From Marthasterias glacialis (taxonomy: Eukaryota; Echinodermata; Asteroidea; Forcipulatida; Asteriidae), in contig OU452228.1 in assembly GCA_911728455.2 (NCBI GenBank), forward strand, positions 17,056,698 through 17,120,697: a stretch of DNA of 64,000 nt, in the 5' to 3' direction. The position numbers were made by a program, and so were the translations under genes. The notes beneath the pieces were generated by a model, which was not told the origin of the DNA, ran no database searches, and saw only the letters and a program-made list of their open reading frames with translations. Position 1 is the first letter of the stretch. Each line of letters opens with the position of its first letter. Below, in pieces: positions 1-32,213 of this stretch.

Positions 1-86
1 TGATTGACTTTGCAATTGCATTATTGGAGAAACCATGGGATAAGTTAGCAGTGCCTGGCTTCCTCTAGAGATCAATAGACCCGCGT

Positions 87-805
87 CACGTGACCTATTG
101 TGGGTATTAAATGTAAACAAACACAATGTTCTCCATAGGAAAGTGTGGTACGGTACACGATGATTGTTGCATTTGTTTATTTGTTTGAGGCTTTTCTTTC
201 TCGAAATCTGTGAAAAATATTCCACCACAGTTTGTACCAGAGACCTTCGAGTGGCTGAATAAAGCCAGTAAGGATAGTTCCAGCAAGTCTTGAAAATTGT
301 ACAAGTAATGTAAAAATGTGCATGATGTGTACTTACTACTAGTGCACAACGGAATGTTTAGGCCAGACGACCGGGATCACACACTTTTCAACACAAGAAT
401 TTCAAAGTTTTGAAGCTGAATCATCCAGAGAAATTCCTTTCCAAAACTGTGTGAATCCTTTGCCTATTTGAAATTTTGCAAAGCTAGGTATAAATGCTCA
501 CTTTTCCAATGTTCTTTACCCTTTTTGTAGTTACTTAGGCCTACATTACAAACAAAATAACATGCGGGTGGCTACACAGTCGTCCGACGCCGGTAGTGCA
601 TAACTCAACATAAACCTCTTTTGTAGTAGAATACTGGTAGTTTTTTTTTATCAATGTCACAACATACATCTTTAATAAAATGGCTTAGTAACTGTGTTAT
701 TAATACCAAAAGCCGACTTTTGGTGTGAATCTGTCGGTCACGGCATGTATTTGTACATAGTTTGCCATCAGCTCAGATGACGTAGTACCCACAATAGGTC
801 GCGTG
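87..805. repeat. Inverted repeat pair, possible small DNA transposon
   Basis: Twenty bases at 87-106 reappear as their reverse complement at 786-805 with one mismatch. The outer flanks also mirror each other (aatagacc near 75-82, ggtctatt near 833-840). This suggests a roughly 750-bp element with terminal inverted repeats. I see no coding sequence inside and no clear target duplication. The remainder of 1-1371 shows no exon I can support. Confidence 0.4.
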
Positions 806-956
806 ATGACATGTAAACATTGGTCGCGCAATCGGTCTATTGTTTACAAACTGCAGAGACTTAGATCGCTATCGGGTGGAAAATAAGCAGGGGGTCTCTC
901 ACAGTCAGGTGTAGCTATACCACGCACCAATATCCTCCAAACCTTCCAGCTCACTC

Positions 957-1085
957 ATACCGCAAGTTTGTTTACACTACAATTAATCAGCCAGTCAAAA
1001 CCGCAGAGAGCTCAGTAGGGTTGTGTTCCATTCAACAAGGAAAACAATGTCAACCATAGAAAAAAAAAATGATAGAGATGAAACA
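957..1085 (+). repeat. Dispersed repeat, second copy near 47580-47715
   Basis: The stretch beginning gcaagtttgtttacactaca is closely matched at 47585 onward, including the downstream 'ttccattca...aaaac...catagaaaaa' part. It is a two-copy dispersed repeat of unknown type with no ORF. Confidence 0.5.
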
Positions 1086-1371
1086 AAAATTCCTCATCTG
1101 AGGAATGTTTTCCAATTATCTGTCCTGGAATAATTTTGAAAAGACCCCTCAGCAGAATTACAAGAAAGGCTAAAATGAAACACCCAAACCATTCATTTAA
1201 AGGATATTTTGTATGGCCTAGTAACAAAAGGCTTTTGCTTTTATCTTTTAGTATTTTAAACGTAGGCTGCTACAAGCTTTTGCTGATTTATGATCTTGAC
1301 TCCATGCTTGTACTTTAATACCTTGTGAAATGCTTGTTAAAATAAATGTTCATTTAAATTGAACTTTAAAG

Positions 1372-4300
1372 GTTCCAGGAAGACTGCAGAAGATGAACTT
1401 GAGATGGAACGCCTTAATACAGAAGGTGATACTACAACAAACGGTCATGTCCTTGACCAGGAATCACCAGCAGATCATGTCACTCCTGATGATTCGTCAC
1501 TGGTTGCAAATGGAAATATACCAGGCATCACGCCCACTGTTACTCAGTCTTCAGGTGCACCAGATGCTGGTCAGGATGGCCCTTCACTTTCTATTGAAGT
1601 TGAAAATGAGGATGCCTCATTTTCGGCTAAGGCAAATGATCTAAGGTAAATTGTTATGTTTGTATGACAGGGTGATGGTATTGCAAATTAATTAATGAAC
1701 ATTTAAAATGTACAAGACCAGGAAGGGAACAATCTAGAAAAATGGTAGAACAGAGGGTAGTGTTTAAATGAGACTTGAAGGAAGTTTTGAACAAAGCCAG
1801 CAGAGGATAAAGTTTATTATGTTGCAAATTTTTCCACAATGATGGATCAGCAGAAGTAAACAGTTCTTCACCCTGTGATGTATTGGATCAGGTTTTCCTC
1901 AAAAGATGTTTTTTATTGGATCTCAAAGACATACGCTAGGTACGATAGGGTTAAAGTAGATCTGATAGATATGATGGTAAATTGCCTGTAGATGAGCGAT
2001 AGACATACACAAGGGTCTTAAAGATTATTCTATCCTTTATGGGTAGCCATTGTGGAACTTCCAGAGTTGGTGTGATTTGCTCTCTCCAAGCCTTTGGTCT
2101 GGATTACAATTCCAATTGCAATATTTTGCAGACAAGACAAACGAAAACCATGTAAAAGAGAATTTTCCATGTTGAGGTGAGAAGTAACAAATGCATGAAC
2201 AAGTTGCTCTGTAGTATGTTTAACACTATGGCCAATCATCATCCCCTGTCAACATATGATGCTTCACTTTTGTCTAAAAGGGTAGGTGCATTCCACAAAT
2301 TATTTATTGTATTGTTTTTCCAAGTTGCAGTGCGGAGGGTGGGTGTCAAAGTTCTTGATATCGTAGACTGGACCATTCCACATATCTTGCAGGGGTGTTG
2401 GTTCACAGAGTTGTGTAGTTTCGTTTTGAAGGACAGGAAAATTATTTACTTCAATAAGGTTGTGCACTAAATCTGCTCCGTATGTATTGTACAGATATAC
2501 AGACCTACGCAGATCCAATCCTCTGATAAGGGGAACCATCCGTTCAGCCATCTTTTCTCTGTAGCTGTGTGACAGGCTTTGCATTTTTTTTTGGTTTTTT
2601 TTTTGGGTTGTTTTTTTTGTTAGGAGGGGGTGCCAGTAACTAGTGGAAGGGTCACAGCATAAATGGTCAGTCTGCGTATGTCTTTTCATTAAGTTAACCA
2701 ACATGTAAAAAATAGATCTAATCGTGAGGGTCAATTTTATAGAAACACCGCATAGTGCATTTTTATCATAAAACTATTTCAACTATTTCAATGATAGAAC
2801 AAAGCAAGGAAACATCTCTGTCCATTCAACACTCATTAGACCTCAGGTACATGATTCGCCATCGCAAACTGCCAATGAAAACATCTCAAACCACATGCCA
2901 GAGGAGTTACAGTCGTCTGATCCCTCAGGAGATGATGATGGTGATGAAGTGGAGGAGCCCAACACAGTCCTCATTAGGCCTGTACATGATGATAGAGCAA
3001 TTCAAGAAACCATCTCTGTCTTACATCCAACACAAGTGCCACTCATTAGTCCTTGGGTACATGATTCGCCAACTGCCAATGGCAACATCTCAAACCACAT
3101 GCCTGAGGAGTTACAGTCGTCTGATCCCTCAGGAGATGATGGTGATGAAGTGGATGAGCCCAACACAAACACTAGTCTTGATGGCCTTCGTCTCTCCAAT
3201 AAAGAAATGGCTGAAAATTACAAGGCTGGAGAAGCTCCTGGACAGATGGAGAAAAGAGGGTATGTTTATATTTGGCTTGTTTTATTTGACATCCAACAGT
3301 GTAAGCACCAATAAAAGGATAATAATGTGTAGTAGAAGAACACAATGTCATGTAAGGACTGAAAACCCTATCCACCAGCATGGCTCTTGTCCAAGGCACA
3401 ATATGAAACTTTATCCAAAGAGGTGAATAAAGCTGAAAGGCAGGGAGCAAAACCACTAACACCTCAATGGTCAAAGGTGTATTTTTTTCCGTTCGTGACC
3501 TTTTGAACTGGTGGTTTCCTTAAAATTTTCATCAAAAACTGTGTAGTTGCTTGTGTGTAAACTGGATAGACTGCTAATAATTATTAGATGAATGGGACAG
3601 AACAACATGCACCGCATACATTCGAAACTATGCGTACCAACCCAATAAGTGATGAGATGTGGAGTTTTGGCATGGAGCCTCTCTTGTTCGAGATTTTATC
3701 AAAACCAGGTTTTGGTGTTATTGCACCAACACGATAATAAAGGGATCCTGTGGAGGTACATTCAGCTCGGCTTCCTCAGGAATCAATCCCCCCCCCCACT
3801 AAATTAATTAGTTATTCAAAAGTCATTGACTTTAAAATCGTAAGAAATTTGTATATTGAAATAGAATTACTGAGCATTAGTTATCGTGCTGAAAACTGCG
3901 GCCATTGACGGTATGTTACTTTTAACATACTATACCAATTTTTCATTGAATTATTTTTATAGAGGAACAGACTCCTGTCTATTCTTTAAGCGCAGTATTT
4001 CGATGCCTGCAAATGTGAAGAATGAAGTTCTAAAGAAGAAAGAGGGCAGCCCCACATCAGTGATACTCCCTGATGATACTCAGCAGAAGTTGGTCGAGGT
4101 GAGAAAAAGCAAAAATTTTCTAACTTCGTTTTGGATAGGTTTGTGCAAATGTCTGTGCCTATGTTTCTTCAGAGTAACACTTCACTAACAAAGGCACTGT
4201 CATAAATGTACTAAGGCATTGCTTTTCAAGCACAACAGTCACATTTTGTAAGTCTGCTCTCTAATCCTACCTGTTCCTTGTATCAAACATGTGTAATGCA

Positions 4301-7300
4301 AACTCTTTATGGTGTTAATTACTACTTTTTCGAAAACTATATTATATAAAAACAATGAATAGGAACAATGACTGCAGTCAAGGCACAATGATATCACTGA
4401 GACAGCCTGAATGTTCTCAGATGCAACAAAGAAATCAAACAAGATCTCACTGATATAATGAACAACGAAACAAAGTGATTTATTAATGGGACTATCAAAC
4501 ACTTCAAATCTCAATAGGGTTTAACAAGGGTACAGTGATTAGGTTCAAGTGTACAATTAAGAAATTATCTTAAGAAGATCTTACACAAGCAAAGACTTCA
4601 GCAAGTAGAAGATACGGGCAAGGACTTGGCTCTGGAGAACGGTGACTCCAAGGATGACAAGAAACAAGCAGTTCGTGTTCTGAGCTGGAACATGGGTGAA
4701 CTCACCTCCACAAGCTGATTCCCATCACAAAAGTATGAGGAAGAAACACCTTACAATATTAAAGTGTAGATTAAGCTCAAAATATGTCTCCTCCTGAATG
4801 CAGTTCAGCTCTTCATTGCACTCGGTCAAAACGAACTCTCTCAAAACGCTCCACAAACGGGTCGCAACAATCACCAGACGTGTAGCCTCCACAGTTCCAA
4901 AGTCTTGAGTAATAAGGTCCTGTCCGAAATATCTGTAATGAGTTTGCATGATTTTTTTATAGTCTAGAAAATACCAAAATTATGGACTTTCAGATTCTGG
5001 CAACTTCTTTTTAAACTAAACTTTTCTAGCAACTTCTTAAAATTATATCATAGTAATAATAATAATGGGTTCTTATATAGTGTTTTATCACACTTTAAGG
5101 GGTGTATCAAAGCCCTCATTATTTGTTTTACAACAGGATGAGCAGATCTAGGGTTTTTTAATTGTGAGACTCATTTATATAGCACATTGTAATTGTTTAC
5201 TAGATGCTGCGTTGCAATCTACTGCCAACATTGCCAGAAACACCAGGGCAAACCCTTTCTCTTAACGATAAGTGTACTGGGTTCTTTTACAATACACAGG
5301 GCCTACAGCTTTATGTCCCGTCCGAAGGACAAAGCAACAATGGTTAGGTGTCTCGCTTAAGGACACAAGTGTCAAGACCAGGACTGGAACCCACACTCTG
5401 ATGATCAGAAACACCAGAGTTTGAGTCTGGTGTACTAATCCACTCAGCCACGACACCCCATCTTGTAGAAATAAACTTACAGACAGCTAGAAAGTTCCAT
5501 TCATTCATTCTTGGCAGTTTATAGGAGCGAACCACGGTATTACATGTCATATAAAATGTAGTGTTGAAACAATAAAAAAGTTCAAAGCTGACTTTTTGGA
5601 CTTTATTTGAATCTTCACAAAGGTCAATTAAGGTAGCACCAATTTAACGGGGCACTGTACATCATGATCATAGCAGTTCTGTGGCTGTACATGGAATTAT
5701 GAAGTCTAATCCAGTTACTGCACAGGCCCGCACTGGCCGTCGCATAACAATATAAGAAATGGCAGCACCCTTAGTGATGTGATGACCAGCACGGGCGCGT
5801 GCAGTAACTGGGTTAGTGTTCATAACTCCATGTACAGCCACTGGCCTACTCTGATCATGATGATAGTCCCCCTTTCACCTGCCCTGCCAATACACTTCCC
5901 TGCGATGGTGCGAATCAGCCCAGACACGAGTTAAGCACACCTTACAATACTTTACATGGAGGTCAAGATAGGAGATTAGTGTATCAAAACACTGTTTACA
6001 AAAGACACCCAGATACCCTTCTGGTCACATCAGATAAGAATATGCCGACTACAGAATCTTACTTTTCTTGCAAGAATAAAATTAAAAATAGATCTGTTTT
6101 CCATTTTATTTTGCAGATGGATGAAAAGGACAGGAAGGACAAGTTCCAAGAAGATTATCAAAAAGCTTTGATATTAGGAAAGAGTAAGATTAACAACAAC
6201 AACAAATAGCAAGTCTCCTCTATACTGTACTTTTTCATTGCAATGATTGATATGAAAATTGTTTTTTAAGAGCCAGTTATAACTTTTTATTGATAATTAT
6301 AATATTATGAACATTTATAAAGTGCTGGTATCCGCCACAGATGGGCGCTCATGGTGCTGATATTCGCAGTTATGAATGACACCTATCTTATGTAGCACCT
6401 TGTAAAGTGCCATGGCGAAATCAGCTTTACATCTCATCTTAAGGACAAAGCAATATTGGTTAAGTGTCTTGCTCAAGGACACAATGGGAGACTTTTGAGA
6501 CGTTGGCCGGTGCCCCAGTAAGCAGTCCTTTTCTATTATGAGACCAGTAGAAAAGGACTGCTTACTGGGGCACCCGCTAACGTTTCAAAAGTCTCCCATT
6601 GTCAAGACTGGGACTCGAATGCACACTCTGCTGATCATACTTTAATCTGATTTCAAAAAATAGCCTGAAAAGTTATTTTAAAAAAATAATAACAGTTGGT
6701 AAAATATTGATTTTTTTTTCTGAATGCCAAATAATAGGCCTGTAGAATCTGCTTTGATAGCCCCAACCGTTATATTTGTTTGTTGACAGCAGACGTACCA
6801 TTGTTCTGAGATCTATTGTTCTGAGATATTTGCACATGCTCATAAACAATGAAATGTCTGCCTGGTATGTCTGCTGCCACCAACCTAGGTTTTCAAAGTC
6901 TCTTATTGAGAAGCGCTTCAAAGAATTGACAGTGGGGATCAGGTTGGCTCAGTGGTTTCTTTCCCTGCCTTTCACCTCTGTGGACGCCGGTTCGAATCCC
7001 ACCTTAAACTGAAGCCTTGCTTGTATATTGCTTGTCCCTACCTGATTTTGTGGGCTTTGCCCATTGGGGTTTTCCTCCAACATCTTAAACTGGACCTTTC
7101 TTCTTGTTTCCTATTCATCCTGTTTTGGCGCTAATTGTGCTGTTGGATGTGTAATAAAATAAAATAAGTAATAAAATAAACAATACCGGTACTATCTTAT
7201 ATCTTGTGCTTTTCTCCCCTTTATTTCAATGATCAGATATTCAGTGGAAGGACCTTGATGTTTTATTCAGAGAGGAGGTCAACAAGCTGATGAAAACTGA

Positions 7301-7544
7301 AAACGGGGAGAAAGGTTACAAGATCTTTGGGGAGAGAATGGGTCTTGATCGCAAGACTGATCTGAAAGATTGCAGTGACTTGAAAAGCGTCTTCGATCAA
7401 CTGGAAATGTCATTGACCACAGAAGTTTTCATGGACAAAGTACTGCAGACTTTGAAGGCCATGAAAAGGAATGATATTGTGAGGGAAATAGTTAGAGAGA
7501 TAATTAATAAGAAACCAACTGGTCGTGGGGATGCCAGTGGATAA
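1372..7544 (+). CDS. Death-domain-like protein, C-terminal five exons (5' part not found)
   Basis: Exons, chained by matching phases: about 1372-1645, 2798-3259, 3963-4098, 6117-6183 and 7237-7544, ending in TAA. Every junction has GT-AG and the split codons fit (phases 2, 2, 0, 1). The first acceptor (1370-1371, alternatively 1377-1378) is weak and the start codon is not seen, so the N-terminus is missing. The first two exons are polar, Ser/Asp/Glu-rich and probably disordered. The next two are lysine-rich and helical. The last exon has helix-rich motifs typical of the death-domain fold: WKDLDVLF, IFGERMGL, then VFMDKVLQTLKAMKRNDIVR. The RNDIV motif before the final helix is characteristic. 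The death-domain call is by eye and I cannot name an orthologue. A role in apoptosis or innate signalling would be inference. Confidence 0.7.
2801..3170 (+). repeat. In-frame tandem duplication inside a coding exon
   Basis: Two units of about 200 bp lie in tandem (from about 2801 and about 3003). They share long near-identical blocks, for example the DNA encoding NISNHMPEELQSSDPSGDD in both. The first unit has one extra GAT-type codon. Reading frame is kept, so the acidic Ser/Asp-rich segment is present twice in the protein. The high DNA identity points to a recent duplication. Confidence 0.85.
5054..5456 (-). mobile_element. tRNA-Leu-derived SINE, full-length copy (minus strand)
   Basis: Read on the minus strand from 5456 it starts gtgtcgtggctgagtgg (A box), with an anticodon-like arm accagactcaaactctggt and a B-box-like tggttc-type segment. 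A 300-bp body follows, ending in an (ATT)n tail at 5054-5070. The same head is at 49653 and 38300. It lies in an intron of the death-domain-like gene. Confidence 0.8.
5644..5878. mobile_element. Foldback MITE, copy 1 (aaaggggc family)
   Basis: The ends mirror each other: ggggcactgtacatcatgat on the left and, on the right, atcatgatgatagtccccct. Inner arms also pair around a centre near 5760 (tggctgtacatgga / tccatgtacagcca). A second copy with the same ends is at 34766-34974. It is noncoding. Confidence 0.65.
6295..6645 (-). mobile_element. tRNA-derived SINE (minus strand), interrupted by a palindromic insert
   Basis: The segments ggttaagtgtcttgctcaag (near 6458) and tcaagactgggactcgaat (6602 onward) match contiguous parts of the SINE at 5054-5456. 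They are separated here by the palindrome at 6483-6602. The tRNA-like head is truncated after about 6645. Confidence 0.7.
6483..6602. mobile_element. Palindromic MITE nested in a SINE
   Basis: Two arms of about 50 bp (caatgggagacttttgagac... and its reverse complement ending gtctcccattg) surround a loop near 6540. The terminal motif caatgggagac is shared with elements near 18690, at 29976-30123 and near 47949. The insertion is younger than the SINE it splits. Confidence 0.8.
6934..7185 (+). mobile_element. tRNA-derived SINE, second family, copy 1
   Basis: It has an A-box-like ggttggctcagtggtttc and a B box ggttcgaatccc near 6990, followed by a pyrimidine-rich body and an (aataa)n tail. Another copy with the same head and body order is at 36112-36350. 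It ends about 50 bp before the last exon of the death-domain-like gene. Confidence 0.7.
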
Positions 7545-7669
7545 TAAGACAAAGATTTCTTTTTAAAGATTTCTCAGTCTTTACTATTTCATCACTCAGT
7601 CAATCATATTTCAGACTCCATTTTTTCGGTTTTGAGATCAATCGAGTCACTACAACGTCCGATGCATTA

Positions 7670-8113
7670 TGAGATCTGGGTATTCATCAAAGACTGTTTC
7701 GTTACAATTTAAAAAGAGGTATTGCCTGTTCGCTGATGCCCTGAGTCATATACTATTTTATGCAGTCATTGCAGGATACCAGCGAACAGGCAATCTGCAG
7801 AGTGTTTATACGTCTTCTTACAAGTAACAAAACAGTTGTCGATGAATGTCAGATCCCATAGTCACACAATTGATTTCACAACGAAAAAGTTACGAAAGTG
7901 CAAACGCGACAGGCTGTTTTGGTCCCAAAAAGCATCTATTTGGAGGACAGAGAATGATCGTGAGTACAATCAAATGCCTGGTATTTCATCTTTTTTTCCA
8001 GCTATTTGTCATGTCTTTGTCGTAATTTCTGGCAATTTGCCTGGGGTGCAAGTAGGATCGTCAAAGTCAAAATAAAAAATAACAAAGAGTACAGCAGCCC
8101 AGTCACTGGGTCT
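7670..8113. mobile_element. Degraded copy of foldback family 2
   Basis: The right end (gagtacagcagcccagtcac then tgggtcta at 8106-8113), the internal tttggaggacagagaatgat segment and the central cgctgatgccctgag / gcaggataccagcg pair match the elements at 13650-14774 and 56339-57363. Many substitutions and an unclear left end indicate an old copy. It lies in the 3' flank of the death-domain-like gene. Confidence 0.6.
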
Positions 8114-11100
8114 AATGAGACTCAACATTTTTGCAAAAGCCTGTTTGTGACCTTGGACATGATAGAAAACACAATAAAGGGACCACTTATCTCCTGTCAC
8201 GTTAGCAGTTTTTCCAACGGTTGTAACTTTTTTACCTGAAACCACTTTAAGTGTTTCAACATGTGAAAGGACATGCAGGCTTATACTGAAAATAATTTGA
8301 GTTGATTAGACATTTTTAATTTTTTAGTTACTCTGCAAAGGCAGGTTACTTTGTCCATCCATTTCTGATGGAAATTAAAGGGTGATGTAAAGAAAAACAA
8401 AATTATTTTAAAACATCAAATGAATCAACTGAAATTATTTTTGGCAGAAGCCTGCATGTCCATTCATGTTCTTAAAGAAAAAGTTGAAACCTTAAATCAC
8501 CCCCAGATTTCCAAAATGGACTAAAAACGATACAAACGAAATTTTGTATACATTCTTTTGAACAAAATTTAAGAGTAATTAAAAAAATTCTAATAAACTC
8601 AGATTATTTTTGGGATACATGTCCACTGACATGTTGAAATCTTACATAACACGTGGATGACATGAACTTTCAATTCCATCATGTTAAACTATTGATCATT
8701 CCGATTTGATTTGCTTTTATTATGTTTGAAGATTATTAGTATCACAGTTACCCCCCCCCCCCCCCCCACCGTGCAGATTTTTAAAATTTCGTCCAAAATG
8801 TCAATGTTTTTTTCTATTTAATTTGATTGATACTGGGTGTTGTTTTTCGGTCTTTCGGAAAATTAGATTTATTAGCATACAAATTACAGACACTTTTTAA
8901 ACATTGTGTGCTGTTTAATCATAAAGCAATACGATGACACAGTTAAACTGAAAGAATCAAAATCTTTTTTAGAACCCAGTTTGTGGACCCAACGAACAAG
9001 ATGTAAAACCAAAAGGAAATAACAACAGTTGCATTAAGAGATGCCTGCTCGTCCTCATTACCCGATGACTATTTCTGTGGCACAGAACGATCACATACCC
9101 GTACATAGTTTATGTACAACGCGTGCACTGGTCAAAGGTGATCTTTCGTGGCATGTATTTGTTTGTCGCACATTGACGAGTGGGCACCTTTAAGTCTAAA
9201 TTCTTTTTTTTTTCTTTTTTTTTCACCCAAAATTTGGTTATAATTACCCAGTCAGTGGTCCATGTGGTTCGTTACTTGATGAATTCCATTCTGTCATGAT
9301 TTTTGTTGTGTTTTGAAAAAAAACATTGTTGCCCTCTTGGAGAGGTGGTTTTGTTTTGTTTTGTTTTGTTTTTGTGTTTTTTAATATTAGATTCTGCACA
9401 TTTTAGGTAAAGCATTTTTTAAATGAAGAGGCTGTTCTAGTCACAAGAGGTTGGTAACAAAAGACGAAATCAAAGGTAGGAAAAGGGGAAAAAATAATTA
9501 GTGAACGAGACAATTTAAAAAAGGGACATCTGTGGGAAAACAACATGCCCTTTTGGTAGGAAGCATTTTGCAACAGCTAGTCTTTTTTCTCACTTTTTAA
9601 ATCAAACACATCAGTACCAATTTTTTGTCAGCACATACTGCCAATTTTCTGAAGATTCAGATTGTTTTCATTATCACCTTGAAGAACTTGAATCTTTTTG
9701 CATTCAACTTTAATTAGACTGCCTCTGTCTTAAGTCACGTTCCAGTTGCAGTAATGGATAGTGATTCTTGAAACCCTCTTATGCTGTGCTGGTACTGTAA
9801 GGCGTCTCTATTTTCTAAAGGTTTAGAGTGTGGTCTGTAAGGTGAAGATGTTCAACCTTTATAAGGCTATCATCGTCTAACTCATGCTGCAGCATAATAC
9901 ATTCTTGGAACCCTTTTTGTGCTGGGCTACAATGAGTCTTTCCATCCCAAACTTTTTTAAATAGTAACTTTTGGATTGTCTATAATCTCTTTCTATTACA
10001 CAGCAGGGACATTGGCTTTGTACAAAATATGGTTATCTTTGGTGCTCTGATTTGTCATAGCATACATGTATTTCAAACTATGGCAACCATAGGGATTAAA
10101 CTTGGTAGATAAGTTCCCCCTGTGTCAGGGTTTAGCGTTTTAGTCATCTTGACCATAAGGGATAAAACAAATTAAAGGTGCCCAAAATAAGTTCTAAAAA
10201 GCAGAAAGTATTCCAAAAGGCTTAAGTGATGGCTATAGTACTTACCCCCAAATGCCATGAGGTATTTGATGGACATTGCCAGGAGCCAGACTGCCAGATG
10301 ATACATTAGTATAGGGCTTCCACACTAACAGTGTTACATTATTACCCAACAATGGTCACACATTCATGTATAACTATGATTGATAAATAGGGGTTTGTAG
10401 TTGCAAAAGAAGCAGAAGTATGATATAAGCAGTAACTCCAATTAATGTGGTTTTATTCAATAGATTCAATCTCCCTCTTGCGATTTATACACTTTACTGA
10501 AAGAACATTACATGTAAACTGAAATTTATTTATATTGTTTTTTTTTCAAACTTGCCAAATTAGATTTGAAATATTTGTTTTCTTTTAGACTGTGTTCAAG
10601 TCTAAATTACTTTATGGAATTTTGATGTAAAAACTACATAAACCTAACAAAAACCCAAGTTGGTAAGACATCTGCACTAGAATGGCGGTGACCTCTGAGA
10701 TATTCAGGTAGAAAACAAATGTTTTTTAGTGTTGACTGGGATCTGGATGTACACATATTTTACTGACATTGTACAGTTTTTGTATTTTTGTAACTTGAAC
10801 AAAATGAAATAAAAAATAGATTTCAAAATGTCTTTTATACAGTTGCCCTTTACCAAGGAACGACTACCACATTGTTAAAAGGAACAAAGTATCAAGCCTG
10901 AAATATGTCCCAAGCATTGGTTAGGATGATTTTGTTGTGTATATACTTGATTTAATTTGAGAGGTCGACCTGTTATAAAAACAGTTTGAGCATCTGTAAA
11001 TGGTATGATTTTTATGAAGTTGCAAAATTTATTTATTTTTATTGAAAAGTAAAATTCAGTGCATCTGATTCATTTTGACACATATTCTGTCCACAAAAGG

Positions 11101-12250
11101 AAAAAGAAAAAAAAATGTGAAAAATAGAAACACTGTTGAAATTGCTTAATGTTCAGATGTTGATCAACTTCCCATCTAACGACAGACTGAAAAAAGTACT
11201 TTGTATATGGAATGTTACCAAAGGAAAAGTAGTACTAAAACAATTGAAACAGAGTATGATGATTTGTTTGAATGCACAAGTGACTGATAAAAATAAAAAG
11301 ATCTGCAAATGACCTTAGTTGGACACTGCACGAAAAGTTGCTTTATCTGCAGGCAGTACACGTGTGTTGTTTCAGGTTGATGTAGCTTGTATGCGCTTCT
11401 TTAGGCCAACTGTTGATGTTTATGATAGTCGTGCCTTTTTTCCACTGCCCTTTAAAGAAAGGAAATAAACATCAGGTCATTTTAAATTGTGTCCGTGTCC
11501 AATTTTTCTTTAAAGCCCAAGCTCAACATTGGAAAAGTGTCTGTAACATTGGTCTGTTACAGTGTCTGCAAATGCATCAATTCTTTGCACAAATCAAGAT
11601 ATATATGCAGTAGAACCAACCTGTGTCGGCTCATTTCGTTGTGTCATTTTTGAGAAAATGGTCAAATGCATTCAGCAACTTTTTTTTGTAAACGTTCTTA
11701 TCGATCTGATCTCACATGAGACGAAAATTAGTTTTTGATATTATTTCATTCAGCTGGAAAAAAAAAAAAAAAAAAAATAACACTCCAGGCAGAAGTGTTC
11801 CAAGGAAGATTTTCTACATTTGTAGGCTGATACCATGTATTGTATGATCTGTGAACATTTTGTTTTTCCTTCATACCAATGCTGAGCTAGGGCTGTAAGT
11901 TAAAACTGTGTTTTATTTTATATACCCACTCTAATCACATTCTTGTGTGGTATTTTGAGGAAATCTATTTATTACCGAAAATGTACTCGCTTCCCATCCA
12001 ACCTTTCCAAAAAAATGTCCCACTCCACAAATGATGAAGAGGCCTTGTTATTGAATCTACTCCATTCCACACTTCAAGGGAAAAGGAAGAAAAATATCAT
12101 TCCGAGAACAGACCTGGTTACACTTACAAAGATTGAAATGGATAGGGCAAAATGCAAGATATAAAAAAATAGTCGGTGCTTTGGGAGTTTTAATCAGGAT
12201 CAGTCGTCATTTGAAAAACTTCAAGTTGACTACTATGGATGGATACAGGC
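8114..12250. other. Stretch without a recognised gene: 3' flank of the death-domain-like gene, intergenic DNA
   Basis: This is AT-rich DNA with homopolymers (C run at 8752-8767, A run at 11758-11778). It includes a repeat fragment near 10830-10910 that resembles 20700-20870, and several AATAAA-like motifs (for example near 10808 and 11463). Part of it may be a long 3' UTR. Short open frames such as 11943-12164 show no splice context or recognisable motif. Confidence 0.5.
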
Positions 12251-12452
12251 GAAACAAAATTAGACAATTGTTAATTTAACCAACAGAGGGCGCTAGACAC
12301 ACGTGTTATTTGAACTAGTCTGGTTTGCAGTGTTACATACGCAGGAACTAACTATCAATCAGCATAGAACGCGCCGGTAACCAGGTCAGGCCGGGTTCTC
12401 CTAGTTTTTCACGAATTTTTTTGACCGGCTTTCTCGTCAAAAGAGGAAAACA
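12250..12452 (+). promoter_or_regulatory. Probable AIFM1 promoter and 5' UTR
   Basis: This is the DNA immediately upstream of the AIFM1 start codon. It is more GC-rich than the surroundings and contains an E-box-like cacgtg at 12301-12306. No TATA box stands out. The assignment rests on position only. Confidence 0.3.
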
Positions 12453-31620
<19,168 letters not shown>

Positions 31621-32182
31621 AACACACCTTTTTCTAATCTAGCCATTCAAATAGTATTAATAGAAATATAGATAAAGAATACATTTTTATTATAAATGCA
31701 TCTTCTGTGAAAAGATCGTCAGTCGCTAATTATGTTTTGGTCGACTTTAAAAATGCGCACGTAGGAATACCATCCTGTGTTGTTAATGTTATGTTGCGTT
31801 AGGATATGTCAATGGAGAGAAGACCCTGACCAAACTGACATCTGTTATCCAGTTGTCCTCTTCATGTACATTGTGCTGAATTGTTGAATCGCTGAATTGA
31901 AATTTTATGAAGATTATTTTCTGAAAATGAACCAAACTTAAAAGGTTTGAGATACCATTGGTTTTTGATAATAGAAAAGTTGGTTGAGCCCTACCCAGCC
32001 TACACGTAACTACTGCCTAGCAACAGCATTCAGGTTGGACGAACACATGTCTCTCTGCCTCTGTATTATCAAGCCAGCACACTTGTTAACTAATAACTTA
32101 ATGCAGCAGCTTGTTTACATTCTGTGATGGGATTCTGGGCCGGAGTTGCTGTTTTGATTTGACAATGCATTACCCCGAACCC

Positions 32183-32213
<31 letters not shown>

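Noticed and set aside
107-349. Minus-strand 80-codon ORF near the window start
   Set aside because: No motif or signals, and it lies within the inverted-repeat element.
2300-2734. Minus-strand 144-codon ORF
   Set aside because: No recognisable motif, poly-Lys from an A/T tract, and no splice context. It lies in an intron of the plus-strand gene.
11943-12164. Plus-strand 73-codon ORF before AIFM1
   Set aside because: No homologous motif recognised and no supporting splice or promoter signals.
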